Source: Bacteroidaceae bacterium (lineage in GTDB: Bacteria > Bacteroidota > Bacteroidia > Bacteroidales > Bacteroidaceae). From it: a stretch of 64,000 bases of DNA. The notes beneath the pieces were generated by a model, which ran no database searches, was not told the origin of the DNA, and worked only from the letters and a program-made list of their open reading frames with translations. Made by a program: the position numbers and the translations under genes. The DNA lies in NCBI GenBank assembly GCA_017398805.1, contig JAFQEZ010000085.1, positions 1 through 64,000 on the forward strand, given 5' to 3'. This document shows positions 44,746-54,006 of the stretch, in pieces. Numbering within the stretch: position 1 is the stretch's first letter; the number at the start of each line of letters is the position of its first letter.

Positions 44746-45450
44746 ATGACAACAATAATACTGCATATTGAAGCATCGACAGAAATCTGCTCCGTGGCAC
44801 TGAGCCAGGACGGACATGTCTTTTTCGAGAGAATAAACCGCGAGGAGCGTTCGCACGCCAAGGTGCTTGCCCCATTCGTGGAGGAGGCAATTAAGGTTGC
44901 CGACGAACAGGGGGCAAAGATAAACGCTGTTGCGCTGAGTAGCGGCCCCGGCTCATACACGAGCCTCAGGATAGCATCGTCAACGGCAAAGGGAGTATGC
45001 TACGGCCGAAACATTCCGCTCATAGCGATACCTACAACCGCAATAATGTGTGTACCGGTACTTTTCCGGGATGACCTGCCCGAGGAGGCTCTGCTCTGCC
45101 CTATGATTGATGCACGCCGCAACGAGGTGTATGCAACCATATATGACAGGGCACTGGGCGTCGTAAAGGAGACCCACGCCGAGGTTGTGACAGAGGATAG
45201 CTTCAAGGAGTTTCTTGACAAAGGTCCGGTATTTTTCTTCGGCAACGGAGCTGAAAAATGCAGCACGATTATAAAACACTCCAACGCACATTTCCTTGAG
45301 GGATACCTACATCCGCTGGCAAAGAACATGATGCCTCTTGCCGAAAGGGCGTGGTATGATGAGAGATTTGAGGATATCGCCTATTTCGAACCGTTCTATC
45401 TCAAGAACTTCGTGGCGGCAAAACCAAAGGATTTATTGAAAAATTTCTAA
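44746..45450 (+). CDS. tsaB: tRNA threonylcarbamoyladenosine biosynthesis protein
   Basis: This 234-residue protein has an ASKHA-fold N-terminus, LHIEASTEICSVALSQDG, and the SSGPGSYTSLRIASSTAKG motif near residue 66. With TsaD and TsaE it makes the t6A base next to the anticodon of ANN-decoding tRNAs. It is the first gene of the rightward cluster, 4 bases before the DUF4290 gene. Confidence 0.94.
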   Translation: MTTIILHIEASTEICSVALSQDGHVFFERINREERSHAKVLAPFVEEAIKVADEQGAKINAVALSSGPGSYTSLRIASSTAKGVCYGRNIPLIAIPTTAIMCVPVLFRDDLPEEALLCPMIDARRNEVYATIYDRALGVVKETHAEVVTEDSFKEFLDKGPVFFFGNGAEKCSTIIKHSNAHFLEGYLHPLAKNMMPLAERAWYDERFEDIAYFEPFYLKNFVAAKPKDLLKNF

Positions 45451-45454
45451 GACT

Positions 45455-46069
45455 ATGATGGAATATAATACCAGACAAAAGAAACTGCCATTGCCAGAGT
45501 ACGGCCGATCGGTGCAGAAGATGGTTGACCATGCGCTCACTATCGAGGACCGCGAGGAGAGACAGAAATGCGCGACCACCATTGTGGCAATCATGGAGAG
45601 CATGTTCCCAAACACAAGCAACCAGCCTGACTACAAACGTAAACTGTGGGATCATCTGGCAATCATGTCCGATTTTATGCTCGACATCGACTACCCTTGC
45701 GAAATAATCAAGAAAGAGGAGTACATGGTTGCACCTGAAAGGGTTCCATATCAGAATGGGGAGATAAACAACCGCCACTACGGACGCATCGTGGAGCAGA
45801 TGATTGCCCACGCATGCACGCTTGAGGCCGGGGTTGAACGCGACCAGCTTGTAGAGATAATCCTCGTACAGATGAAGAAGAACTACATTGCATGGAACAA
45901 GGAGGGAGTCGAGGACAAGAGAATAATCGAAGACCTGCGTATATACGTAAAGGGCGCTTTCGAAATTGCCGACAGGGAGATACGCATAAACCAGAACAGC
46001 AACAGCAATGGCCCGCGCAATAACGGTAAGCAACGCAATGGAAAGAAAAACTTCAAACGCAAATATTAG
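45455..46069 (+). CDS. DUF4290 protein
   Basis: This 204-residue protein is of a family confined mainly to Bacteroidota. It has MMEYNTRQKKLPLPEYGRSVQKMV at the start, a helical body, and a basic disordered tail rich in Asn, Arg and Lys (NGPRNNGKQRNGKKNFKRKY) that may bind RNA. The function is unknown. Its place between tsaB and murA is conserved in related genomes. Confidence 0.85.
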   Translation: MMEYNTRQKKLPLPEYGRSVQKMVDHALTIEDREERQKCATTIVAIMESMFPNTSNQPDYKRKLWDHLAIMSDFMLDIDYPCEIIKKEEYMVAPERVPYQNGEINNRHYGRIVEQMIAHACTLEAGVERDQLVEIILVQMKKNYIAWNKEGVEDKRIIEDLRIYVKGAFEIADREIRINQNSNSNGPRNNGKQRNGKKNFKRKY

Positions 46070-46143
46070 AAGCTGTTTAAATTTATATCGCTAAACGACA
46101 GTTTCTATCAAGAAAATATTATTTAGGAACTTAAACTGCTTCT
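46068..46143. repeat. 76-bp inverted-repeat element
   Basis: AGAAGCTGTTTAA (46068-46080) and TTAAACTGCTTCT (46131-46143) are inverted copies with one mismatch. The element fills the gap between the DUF4290 gene and murA. It is non-coding and may be a MITE-like insertion or a hairpin. Confidence 0.5.
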
Positions 46144-46158
46144 TAAAAAACATATACT

Positions 46159-47463
46159 ATGGCATCATTCATAATCGAAGGTGGACACCGCCTGAACGGA
46201 ACCATAACCCCACAGGGAGCCAAGAATGAGGTTCTGCAGGAGATCTGTGCGACACTGCTTACGAGCGAAAAGGTCACTATAGAGAATATTCCGGATATTG
46301 CAGATGTGAACAACCTTATAGGACAGCTAATGAACATGGGTGTCTCGGTAACCCGCAACGGTACAGGATGCTACACATTCCAGGCCGACAACATCAACCT
46401 TGACTACATAGAGAGCGATGAGTATGTAAACGGCTGTTCACGCCTGAGAGGTTCCGTGATGTTCATAGGACCGCTCATGGGAAGGTTCGGCAAGGCGACC
46501 ATGTCTGAACCGGGAGGCGACAAGATAGGACGCCGCAGGCTTGACACGCACATTATCGGTCTGCAGAAATTGGGTGCAGAGTTCTCTTTTGACACAGAAA
46601 GGAGAATCTACAAGATGCATGCAAAAAAACTGAAAGGCTGCCAAATGCTGCTTGACGAAGCATCGGTTACAGGTACGGCAAACATCATTATGGCCGCCGT
46701 GCTTGCCGAGGGAAAGACAGTCATATACAACGCTGCATGCGAACCATACATACAGCAGCTCTGCCGCATGCTCAACAAGATGGGTGCAAAGATTTCAGGA
46801 ATCGCAAGTAACCTGATAACCATCGAGGGAGTACCGGAACTTGGAGGATGCACTCACCGTGCCCTGCCCGACATGATTGAGGTAGGAAGTTTCATAGGAA
46901 TGGCGGCTATGACCCAGAGCGAACTCACCATCAAGGATGTTTCTTTCGAGAATTTGGGAATAATCCCTGAGAGTTTCCGCAGATTGGGTATAAAGTTTGA
47001 GCAGAAGGGCGATGACATATTCATCCCCTCGCAGGAGCACTATGAGATCGAGTCATTCATCGACGGTTCAATCATGAATATAAGCGATGCTCCATGGCCG
47101 GGACTTACCCCGGACCTCCTGAGCGTGCTCCTTGTAACCGCAATACAGGCAAAGGGAAGTGTGCTCATACACCAGAAGATGTTCGAAAGCCGCCTCTTCT
47201 TCGTCGACAAGCTTATTGACATGGGAGCACAGATTATCCTTTGCGACCCGCACCGTGCGGTTGTCATCGGACATGACAGGCAATTCACATTGAAGCCACG
47301 TGCCATGAGTTCACCCGATATCAGAGCCGGAATTGCGCTGCTCATTGCAGCCATGAGCGCCGACGGTGTAAGCCGCATAGACAACATCGAACAGATTGAC
47401 AGAGGATACCAGAACCTTGAGGGACGCCTGAACCAGATTGGCGCAAGAATAACACGTTCATAA
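46159..47463 (+). CDS. murA: UDP-N-acetylglucosamine 1-carboxyvinyltransferase
   Basis: This 434-residue enzyme commits UDP-GlcNAc to peptidoglycan. The substrate loop GAKNEVLQ is near residue 19. The active-site loop reads EPGGDKIGRRRLDTHI near residue 113, so the usual catalytic cysteine (PGGCxIG) is aspartate. Enzymes with this change remain active but do not bind fosfomycin covalently. The length is normal. It is followed 1 base later by rimM. Confidence 0.95.
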   Translation: MASFIIEGGHRLNGTITPQGAKNEVLQEICATLLTSEKVTIENIPDIADVNNLIGQLMNMGVSVTRNGTGCYTFQADNINLDYIESDEYVNGCSRLRGSVMFIGPLMGRFGKATMSEPGGDKIGRRRLDTHIIGLQKLGAEFSFDTERRIYKMHAKKLKGCQMLLDEASVTGTANIIMAAVLAEGKTVIYNAACEPYIQQLCRMLNKMGAKISGIASNLITIEGVPELGGCTHRALPDMIEVGSFIGMAAMTQSELTIKDVSFENLGIIPESFRRLGIKFEQKGDDIFIPSQEHYEIESFIDGSIMNISDAPWPGLTPDLLSVLLVTAIQAKGSVLIHQKMFESRLFFVDKLIDMGAQIILCDPHRAVVIGHDRQFTLKPRAMSSPDIRAGIALLIAAMSADGVSRIDNIEQIDRGYQNLEGRLNQIGARITRS

Positions 47464-47464
47464 G

Positions 47465-47974
47465 ATGCTCAAGAAAGAAGACTTTGTATATTTCGGCAAG
47501 TTCCTGAAGCCTCACGGGACAAAAGGGGAAATCGGGCTTGAAACCGAGGACTTTACACTCGGTGATGAGTGCGATTTTGTCGCATGCGACATTGACGGCA
47601 TCCTTGTACCGTTCTTCTTCGAGGAGAGGCGCGCAAAGAACAGCGACACACTCATCGTCAAGATTGAACGCATGGAAAGCGCCGAAGAGGTACGTTACCT
47701 GACCAACCGCAAGGCATATATCCCACGCAAATGGACCGAAAGCAGCGAAGAGCTCTCTTGGGCATATTTCAGGGGATTCACGGCTATCGACGAGACTGCC
47801 GGCGAATTGGGAGAGATTGTCGACATTGACGACAGCACCATGAACACCTTGTTCGTGATTGACAATGACGGAGAAGAACTGCTGGTACCACTTCAGGAGG
47901 AGTTCATTGTCGGCATCGACCAGGAGAACAGAGAGATAATATTCAATTTGCCACAGGGCCTTGTCTCACTTTAA
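47465..47974 (+). CDS. rimM: Ribosome maturation factor
   Basis: This 169-residue protein helps mature the 30S head region. FGKFLKPHGTKGEIGLE at the N-terminus is the RimM signature, and the C-terminal PRC-barrel contains ELLVPLQEEFI near residue 139. It is tightly spaced between murA and the M23-type gene. Confidence 0.95.
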   Translation: MLKKEDFVYFGKFLKPHGTKGEIGLETEDFTLGDECDFVACDIDGILVPFFFEERRAKNSDTLIVKIERMESAEEVRYLTNRKAYIPRKWTESSEELSWAYFRGFTAIDETAGELGEIVDIDDSTMNTLFVIDNDGEELLVPLQEEFIVGIDQENREIIFNLPQGLVSL

Positions 47975-47992
47975 ACAGAAAGGAACAGAGAT

Positions 47993-48853
47993 ATGAAAAC
48001 AAAAGGATTCCGCAGCAGACTATTGCGAAAATACAGGCTGACAATACACAACGAGAACAAACTCGAGAACGTGCTCGGATTCTACATCTCGCCATTATGG
48101 GTCATATTGTCGCTTTTCTTTTCGTTCCTGCTTGTTGCAGGAGTGGTATATCTCATAATTGCATTCACCCCGGTCAAGAATCTGTTGATGGAAAATAATG
48201 TACCGGTTGTAGACAAACAGAAACTTATTGAGATAAACCTACGCATGGACTCCATTATGAATGAAAATACAAAACTGACACAATACACACAAAACATAAG
48301 GGCCATCATCAAAGGAGAAGTTGCGAATGACTCAATAAAGAATTCGCCACTGCCTTTGAACACGGACAGCATCGATGTATCGGCTTCACCGCTTGAAAAG
48401 CAGTTCACTGCGGCATGGGAGGAGAGAGAACAATACAACATCACCTCACAGGTTTCCAATGTGGCAGAGTTGCAGGGATTAGGTCTTTTCCGCCCGACAC
48501 AGGGAAGAATTGTAAGGGATTTCGATGAAGAAGATGGACACTACGGAGTTGACATTGAGGAGACACCAAATGAGAACATCCTTGCCACCAATGACGGCAA
48601 GGTCGTGATGAGCGACTACACAGCCAACGGGGGATATACCATAGTACTACAGCACCGCGAAAACATGATTTCTGTTTACCGCAACTGCTACCGTCTGCTA
48701 AAGAACGTAGGCGACGAAGTAGAAAAAGGCGAGGCCATAGGAACACTTGGAGGAGATATCAATGAGAATGCAGAGAATGAGAAGAAGTTCCTGCACTTTG
48801 AGATATGGCATCGTGGGAAGCCGCTCGACCCCAACACATACATTGCATTCTAA
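47993..48853 (+). CDS. M23/LytM-domain membrane protein, degenerate active site
   Basis: This 286-residue protein has one membrane helix at about residues 38-62 and a coiled-coil region. A LytM domain follows at about 175-286. The first zinc-ligand motif is present (HYGVDIE), but the later HxH motif reads FLHFEIWH, with the first histidine missing. Like EnvC or NlpD it may activate an amidase instead of cutting peptidoglycan itself. Its place between rimM and dxr is typical of Bacteroidales. Confidence 0.85.
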   Translation: MKTKGFRSRLLRKYRLTIHNENKLENVLGFYISPLWVILSLFFSFLLVAGVVYLIIAFTPVKNLLMENNVPVVDKQKLIEINLRMDSIMNENTKLTQYTQNIRAIIKGEVANDSIKNSPLPLNTDSIDVSASPLEKQFTAAWEEREQYNITSQVSNVAELQGLGLFRPTQGRIVRDFDEEDGHYGVDIEETPNENILATNDGKVVMSDYTANGGYTIVLQHRENMISVYRNCYRLLKNVGDEVEKGEAIGTLGGDINENAENEKKFLHFEIWHRGKPLDPNTYIAF

Positions 48854-48867
48854 ACAAAAGACAAGAG

Positions 48868-50028
48868 ATGGAAATCAAGAATAAAAGACAGCTTGCAATA
48901 CTTGGTTCAACAGGTTCTATCGGGACACAGACACTGAAGGTTGTCGAGGAGCATCCCGAATGCTTCGAGGTTTATGCAATAACCGCCAACAGCCGTGTCG
49001 AAGAACTTATAGCACAGGCACGCAAATTTATGCCTGAAGCCGTTGTCATTGCAGACGAGACGAAATACAAGAGACTTAAAGAAGCACTCGATGACCTGCC
49101 CATAAAGGTCTACGGTGGTTACGAATCTATCTGCCAGATAGTGGAATCGAAGCCCATTGACATCGTTGTCACTGCAATGGTAGGTTTTTCGGGACTGCGC
49201 CCCACTATTAATGCCATAAAGACCGGCAAGGCCATAGCGCTTGCCAACAAGGAGACCATGGTCGTTGCAGGAGAACTTATAAATGCACTTGCCAATGAGT
49301 ACAGGACGCCGATACTTCCGGTAGACTCGGAGCATTCGGCTATATTCCAATGTCTTGCAGGTGAAATGACCAATAAAGTCGAGAAACTTATACTGACAGC
49401 ATCGGGCGGTCCCTTCCGCACCTTCACAAAGGATCAACTGGAGAATGTCACCAAAGAACAGGCACTCAAGCACCCAAACTGGAGCATGGGCGCAAAGATA
49501 ACAATTGACTCCGCCACTATGATGAACAAGGGATTCGAGGTGATTGAGGCCAAATGGCTGTTCGGCGTGAATGCCGACAAGATAGAAGTAGTCGTACACC
49601 CTCAGTCGGTAATACACTCTATGGTACAGTTCGAGGATGGTGCTATCAAGGCTCAGTTGGGCACACCAGACATGCGCTTGCCGATAATGTATGCGCTGAC
49701 ATACCCGCATAGGCTACAATCCTCATTCGAACGCATCAATTGGGACACCCTAAAAGAACTCACCTTCGAGAGACCCGACCTTGAACGTTTCCCCAATCTG
49801 CAGCATGCATACACCGCGCTTTCAAAGGGCGGCAATATGCCATGTGTCGTGAATGCGGCAAATGAAGTATGCGTGGCAGCATTCCTCAACGACCGCATAA
49901 AGTTCTGCGAAATGCCGCGACTTATCGATCGTGCAATGCAACAGACACATTTCATTACAAAGCCATCACTCGAAGACTATCTGGAGACAGACAGGCACGT
50001 CCGGGAAATGGTTGAAAGTTGGATATAA
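48868..50028 (+). CDS. dxr: 1-deoxy-D-xylulose 5-phosphate reductoisomerase
   Basis: This 386-residue enzyme makes MEP for isoprenoids. It shows NADPH-binding LGSTGSIGTQTL, ALANKETMV near residue 121, DSEHSAIFQCL near residue 148, SGGPFR near residue 180, and GAKITIDSATMMNKG near residue 207. ATG 48868 is used because the longer open frame starts inside the preceding gene. Confidence 0.96.
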   Translation: MEIKNKRQLAILGSTGSIGTQTLKVVEEHPECFEVYAITANSRVEELIAQARKFMPEAVVIADETKYKRLKEALDDLPIKVYGGYESICQIVESKPIDIVVTAMVGFSGLRPTINAIKTGKAIALANKETMVVAGELINALANEYRTPILPVDSEHSAIFQCLAGEMTNKVEKLILTASGGPFRTFTKDQLENVTKEQALKHPNWSMGAKITIDSATMMNKGFEVIEAKWLFGVNADKIEVVVHPQSVIHSMVQFEDGAIKAQLGTPDMRLPIMYALTYPHRLQSSFERINWDTLKELTFERPDLERFPNLQHAYTALSKGGNMPCVVNAANEVCVAAFLNDRIKFCEMPRLIDRAMQQTHFITKPSLEDYLETDRHVREMVESWI

Positions 50029-50052
50029 AAAACTAAAAACATATAAATCTTT

Positions 50053-51396
50053 ATGGAAATATTTTTGATCAGAGCACTGCAGCTCATCTTGGCATTGAGC
50101 CTGCTGGTGCTCATACATGAATTCGGACACTTTCTTTTTGCAAGGCTGTTCAACGTACGTGTAGACAAGTTCTACCTCTTCTTCGACTGGAAATTCTCAA
50201 TCTTCAAATGGAAGCCTAAAGGCAGTGATACAGAATATGGTATCGGCTGGATTCCGCTTGGCGGATACTGCAAGATAGCAGGAATGATTGACGAATCGAT
50301 GGATACGGAGCAGATGAAACAGCCTGCACAACCATGGGAATACCGTTCTAAACGCCCATGGCAACGTCTTCTTATCATTGTCGGAGGTGTAATGTTCAAC
50401 CTTATACTTGCAATACTGCTCTACTCTATGATTCTCTTCAATTGGGGAGACCGCTATGTAGACCTGCACAAGATAGACAATGGATTTGAATTCAGCGAGA
50501 AAGCGGAAAAGATCGGTTTCAAGGACGGTGACAAAATCATAAAGTTCGATGGCGAAGAGGCTCATAAACTATATCTTGACAAAATACGTGGAGCGAACAT
50601 TCTCCGCAACATATGCAACGCCGAGACAGTTACCGTTTTGCGCGGCGGCAAAGAGGTCGAGATTGCAATACCCGAAGAACTTGGCCTGCTTAACATGAAC
50701 GATGACGGCAGATTCCTTGATGTGAGAGTGTTGGCAGTTGTTGACAGCGTTACCAAGGATAGCCCGGCAAGCAGGGCCGGCATGCTTAAAGGAGACAGCA
50801 TTACAGCCATTGCAGGCAAGAATGTCGGCTCATTCAACAACATCAAGGAAGAAATGGCAGAGCTCAAGAAAGAAAAGACCAATAAGTTCAACATAGACGT
50901 GATACGCAACGGAATTCCTGTTACCCTTAATGTTGAGGTGGACACATCATTTGTACATGGCATCAGACCTGTCGACAACAACTACCCTATTGAACATAAG
51001 GAGTATGGCTTCTTCGCTTCATTCCCGGCTGGAGTGTCATTCGGATTCAATGTACTTAGCGGATATGTCAGTGACTTCCAGTATGTATTCAGCAGCAAGG
51101 GTGCACAATCTGTCGGCATGTTCGGTACAATAGGAAGCCTCTTCCCTGCAGAATGGAACTGGTATGAGTTCTGGCTAATGACCGCATTCCTCTCTGTTGT
51201 ACTTGCTTTCATGAACATACTGCCGATTCCGGCACTTGACGGTGGACATGCCGTATTCCTCATATACGAGATGATCACAGGCAAAGAGCCGAGCGAGAAA
51301 TTCATGGAACGCGCACAGATGGTGGGAATGCTGATAATCCTTGGACTATTCGTGTTAGCCATGTACAATGATATCGTAAGGTTTGTATTCAATTGA
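50053..51396 (+). CDS. rseP: Site-2 protease (regulated intramembrane proteolysis)
   Basis: This 447-residue membrane metalloprotease has zinc motif HEFGH near residue 20 in the first helix and the distal NILPIPALDGGH motif near residue 391. A periplasmic region with PDZ-like repeats lies between them. It cuts membrane-bound anti-sigma factors or signal peptides. It follows dxr by 24 bases and overlaps the open frame of the serpin gene. Confidence 0.94.
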   Translation: MEIFLIRALQLILALSLLVLIHEFGHFLFARLFNVRVDKFYLFFDWKFSIFKWKPKGSDTEYGIGWIPLGGYCKIAGMIDESMDTEQMKQPAQPWEYRSKRPWQRLLIIVGGVMFNLILAILLYSMILFNWGDRYVDLHKIDNGFEFSEKAEKIGFKDGDKIIKFDGEEAHKLYLDKIRGANILRNICNAETVTVLRGGKEVEIAIPEELGLLNMNDDGRFLDVRVLAVVDSVTKDSPASRAGMLKGDSITAIAGKNVGSFNNIKEEMAELKKEKTNKFNIDVIRNGIPVTLNVEVDTSFVHGIRPVDNNYPIEHKEYGFFASFPAGVSFGFNVLSGYVSDFQYVFSSKGAQSVGMFGTIGSLFPAEWNWYEFWLMTAFLSVVLAFMNILPIPALDGGHAVFLIYEMITGKEPSEKFMERAQMVGMLIILGLFVLAMYNDIVRFVFN

Positions 51397-51404
51397 TTGA
51401 TAAC

Positions 51405-52562
51405 ATGAAAAACAGGACAATATATTTCCTCCTTGGTATTGCGCTCCTTATACAGGGGTGCAACACCAAGAAGCAAGTAAAAACGGATGCCAATACTGAA
51501 GCCTTCGGAATCCTTTTCAACGAGGTATGCAATGAAAGTGATGCCGAGAACATCTGCATCTCTCCTCTCAGTGCACAGATGGCACTCTCAATGGTTGCAG
51601 CAGGGGCTACCGGAGAGACAAAGGAGGAGATTTATGGGGCATTGCAACTGTCAGGCGATGTAAATGCAAATAGTAAGGCTATCATTGACAACATCGGGAA
51701 TAGCGAGTGTGAGGTAAACATTGCGAACTCTATCTGGATAAACGAGAAACTTGATGCAAAGGAGAGTTTCATAAAAGACGGTAAGGAGTACTTCAATGCA
51801 CATGTTGCCCGTGTACCTTTTGATAAGGCAACCCTCAAAATAATCAACGATTGGTGCAAAACAGAAACAAAAGGGAAGATAAGTTCCATTCTTGACGATA
51901 TAAAGGAGAGCGACAGGATGTACCTGATAAATGCACTATACTTCAAGGGTGCTTGGAGGCAACAATTCTCCAAGATACTGACAGCCAAGAAACCTTTCGC
52001 CACAGAGGATGGGAGAGTTGTGGAAGCTGATATGATGCACCAGACAATAAAGACAATATATTACGAGGACAGCATCATACAGATGGCAAGCATGCCTTTC
52101 AAACAGAGATACAGAATGCTGCTCATACTTCCTGCCGAAGGTGTCAGCATATCTGATGCAGTCATGCATCTTGCTGCGAACCACCAGGAGTGTCTGGACA
52201 GCATGTCAAGATACAGCGTGGAACTTGCACTTCCCAAATTCAGGAGTGAGTTCAAGACAAGCCTCAAAAAGACACTCAAGAATATGGGCATGAAGAGAGC
52301 ATTCAGCAACAAGGCCCAGTTCGACGGAATGTCGGACGACCCGCTCTGTATCGACAATGTTGTACAGAAAACATACATCAAGATTGATGAGGAAGGCGCT
52401 GAGGCTGCAGCTGTGACAGGAATATCGATGATGCTCACAGGAATGCCCAGACCGCTTGAGAAGAGAGTCTTGAATCTTGACCGTCCATTTATATACATGA
52501 TTACTGATTATACCAAAGACAATATCCTTTTCATGGGTAAAGTCGGTAACCCCAATGAATAA
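51405..52562 (+). CDS. Serpin, predicted lipoprotein
   Basis: This protein has 385 residues from ATG 51405. A lipobox (LIQGC) gives a lipid-anchored form. The serpin core follows: ISPLSAQMALSMVAAGA near residue 45, LINALYFKGAW near residue 172, and the hinge EEGAEAAAVTG near residue 330 with the reactive loop after it (ISMMLTGMP). It closes with FIYMITDYTKDNILFMGKV. A hinge of small residues suggests an inhibitory serpin. The loop suggests targets with a hydrophobic P1 site. It follows rseP closely, with alkaline phosphatase next. Confidence 0.9.
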   Translation: MKNRTIYFLLGIALLIQGCNTKKQVKTDANTEAFGILFNEVCNESDAENICISPLSAQMALSMVAAGATGETKEEIYGALQLSGDVNANSKAIIDNIGNSECEVNIANSIWINEKLDAKESFIKDGKEYFNAHVARVPFDKATLKIINDWCKTETKGKISSILDDIKESDRMYLINALYFKGAWRQQFSKILTAKKPFATEDGRVVEADMMHQTIKTIYYEDSIIQMASMPFKQRYRMLLILPAEGVSISDAVMHLAANHQECLDSMSRYSVELALPKFRSEFKTSLKKTLKNMGMKRAFSNKAQFDGMSDDPLCIDNVVQKTYIKIDEEGAEAAAVTGISMMLTGMPRPLEKRVLNLDRPFIYMITDYTKDNILFMGKVGNPNE

Positions 52563-52584
52563 CAACCAATAAAAAACAGATATT

Positions 52585-53925
52585 ATGAAACGTCTATTCG
52601 GAACACTGCTTTTGCTGCTTATTGTTGCAACAGGTTATTGCCAGGCACCAAAGTACATATTCTACTTCATCGGTGACGGAATGGGACCATCCCATGTGCT
52701 TGGCACAGAACTCTACCTTGGAGAGATGCATGGTGTTATCGGACGCCCTCAGAAGCTATGCTTCACACAATTCCCCGAGAGCGCATTCGTAACTACCTAT
52801 TCTGCAACAAACGGTGTTACAGACTCGGCTGCATCAGGTACAGCACTTGCTACCGGACACAAGAGTTATAATGGTGCTATCGGTGTCGACAGTGACACTG
52901 TCCCCGTGTACAGCGTTGCTGTTGACCTTGCAGAGAAGGGTATGGCAATAGGAATTGCTACATCAGTGCCTATCAACCACGCCACACCGGCTGCATTTTA
53001 TGCACATAATGTGCACCGCGACAACTATCCACAGATTGCCACATGGATGGAGAAAGCTAATTTTGATTTCTACGCGGGAGGAGATGTAAGATGCAATAAC
53101 AATCAGGAGCGCGAGGATATCTACAAGAGCGCAGAGAAGAACGGTTACACAATCGTACGCGGATTCGATGATTTCAAAGAAAGAGGGGATAAAGCCGAGA
53201 AGATGATGCTCTTCCAGGAGAACGTTGCCATTGAGTTGCCGTATGCAATCAACCGCAACGATAACGACCTAACCCTCGCACAGATTACAGAAGCCGGCAT
53301 CGACTTCCTCAGCGACAAGAGTGACAAGGGTTTCTTCATGATGATAGAAGGAGGCAAGATTGATTATGCCGCACACAATGATGACGGTGCAACCGTGTTC
53401 CAGGAGGTCCTTGACCTGAACGAGGCTGTCAAAGTTGCGTTGGAGTTCTACAACAAGCATAAGGACGAGACGCTCATCATTGTCACTGCAGACCATGAGA
53501 CCGGCGGATTGGTGCTCGGTTACCACGGTGATTACATACTCAGACTCAAGGAACTGGGCACACAGAAAGTAAGCTATGAGAAGCTGGTTGAGATCCTCAA
53601 GAGCGAAAAAGAGACCTCTTGGGGACGTGTATCGGAAATCGTAAAAGAGAACATCGGTGTAGGAATCCGCGGAGAACACAATGCAGATGAGAAGGTAACC
53701 ATGGAAGATGGACTTGCCAAAAAGATTGCCAGAGAGGCTATCTATGATATAAACCGCAAAGCCATTCTGTCATGGGCAAGCGGCAACCACTCAGGAACTT
53801 TCGTTCCCTTGTTTGCCATCGGCAAAGGTGCAGAGAACTTCAACGGTGTGATTGATAACACCGATATTCCACGCATCATCCGCAAGATTACCACAGAAAA
53901 GAGCAAAAAGAGCAAGAGAAGATAA
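52585..53925 (+). CDS. phoA: Alkaline phosphatase
   Basis: This 446-residue periplasmic enzyme has a signal peptide (MKRLFGTLLLLLIVATGYCQ). IGDGMGPSHVLG carries the metal Asp. The nucleophile serine is in VTDSAASGTALATGHKS near residue 83. TADHETGG near residue 300 and GNHSGTFVPLFA near residue 395 hold metal-binding His and Asp. It releases phosphate from organic esters, which fits the phosphate uptake locus elsewhere in the window. Confidence 0.94.
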   Translation: MKRLFGTLLLLLIVATGYCQAPKYIFYFIGDGMGPSHVLGTELYLGEMHGVIGRPQKLCFTQFPESAFVTTYSATNGVTDSAASGTALATGHKSYNGAIGVDSDTVPVYSVAVDLAEKGMAIGIATSVPINHATPAAFYAHNVHRDNYPQIATWMEKANFDFYAGGDVRCNNNQEREDIYKSAEKNGYTIVRGFDDFKERGDKAEKMMLFQENVAIELPYAINRNDNDLTLAQITEAGIDFLSDKSDKGFFMMIEGGKIDYAAHNDDGATVFQEVLDLNEAVKVALEFYNKHKDETLIIVTADHETGGLVLGYHGDYILRLKELGTQKVSYEKLVEILKSEKETSWGRVSEIVKENIGVGIRGEHNADEKVTMEDGLAKKIAREAIYDINRKAILSWASGNHSGTFVPLFAIGKGAENFNGVIDNTDIPRIIRKITTEKSKKSKRR

Positions 53926-53946
53926 TCCCTCAAAATAGGGTTGAAT

Positions 53947-53982
53947 AAACGGGATATGACAGCGCACTGTCATATCCCGTTT
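53947..53982. terminator. Bidirectional terminator, 16-bp perfect stem
   Basis: AAACGGGATATGACAG (53947-53962) and its complement (53967-53982) are separated by loop CGCA. It lies between the convergent phoA gene and the small frameshifted gene. Confidence 0.85.
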
Positions 53983-54006
53983 GCATTGAATTCTGAATAG
54001 CAATAT

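Noticed and set aside
45401..46033. 210-codon minus-strand frame
   Set aside because: It lies antisense to the DUF4290 gene and has no recognisable features.
48907..49710. 267-codon minus-strand frame
   Set aside because: It lies wholly antisense to dxr and its composition is that of a shadow frame.
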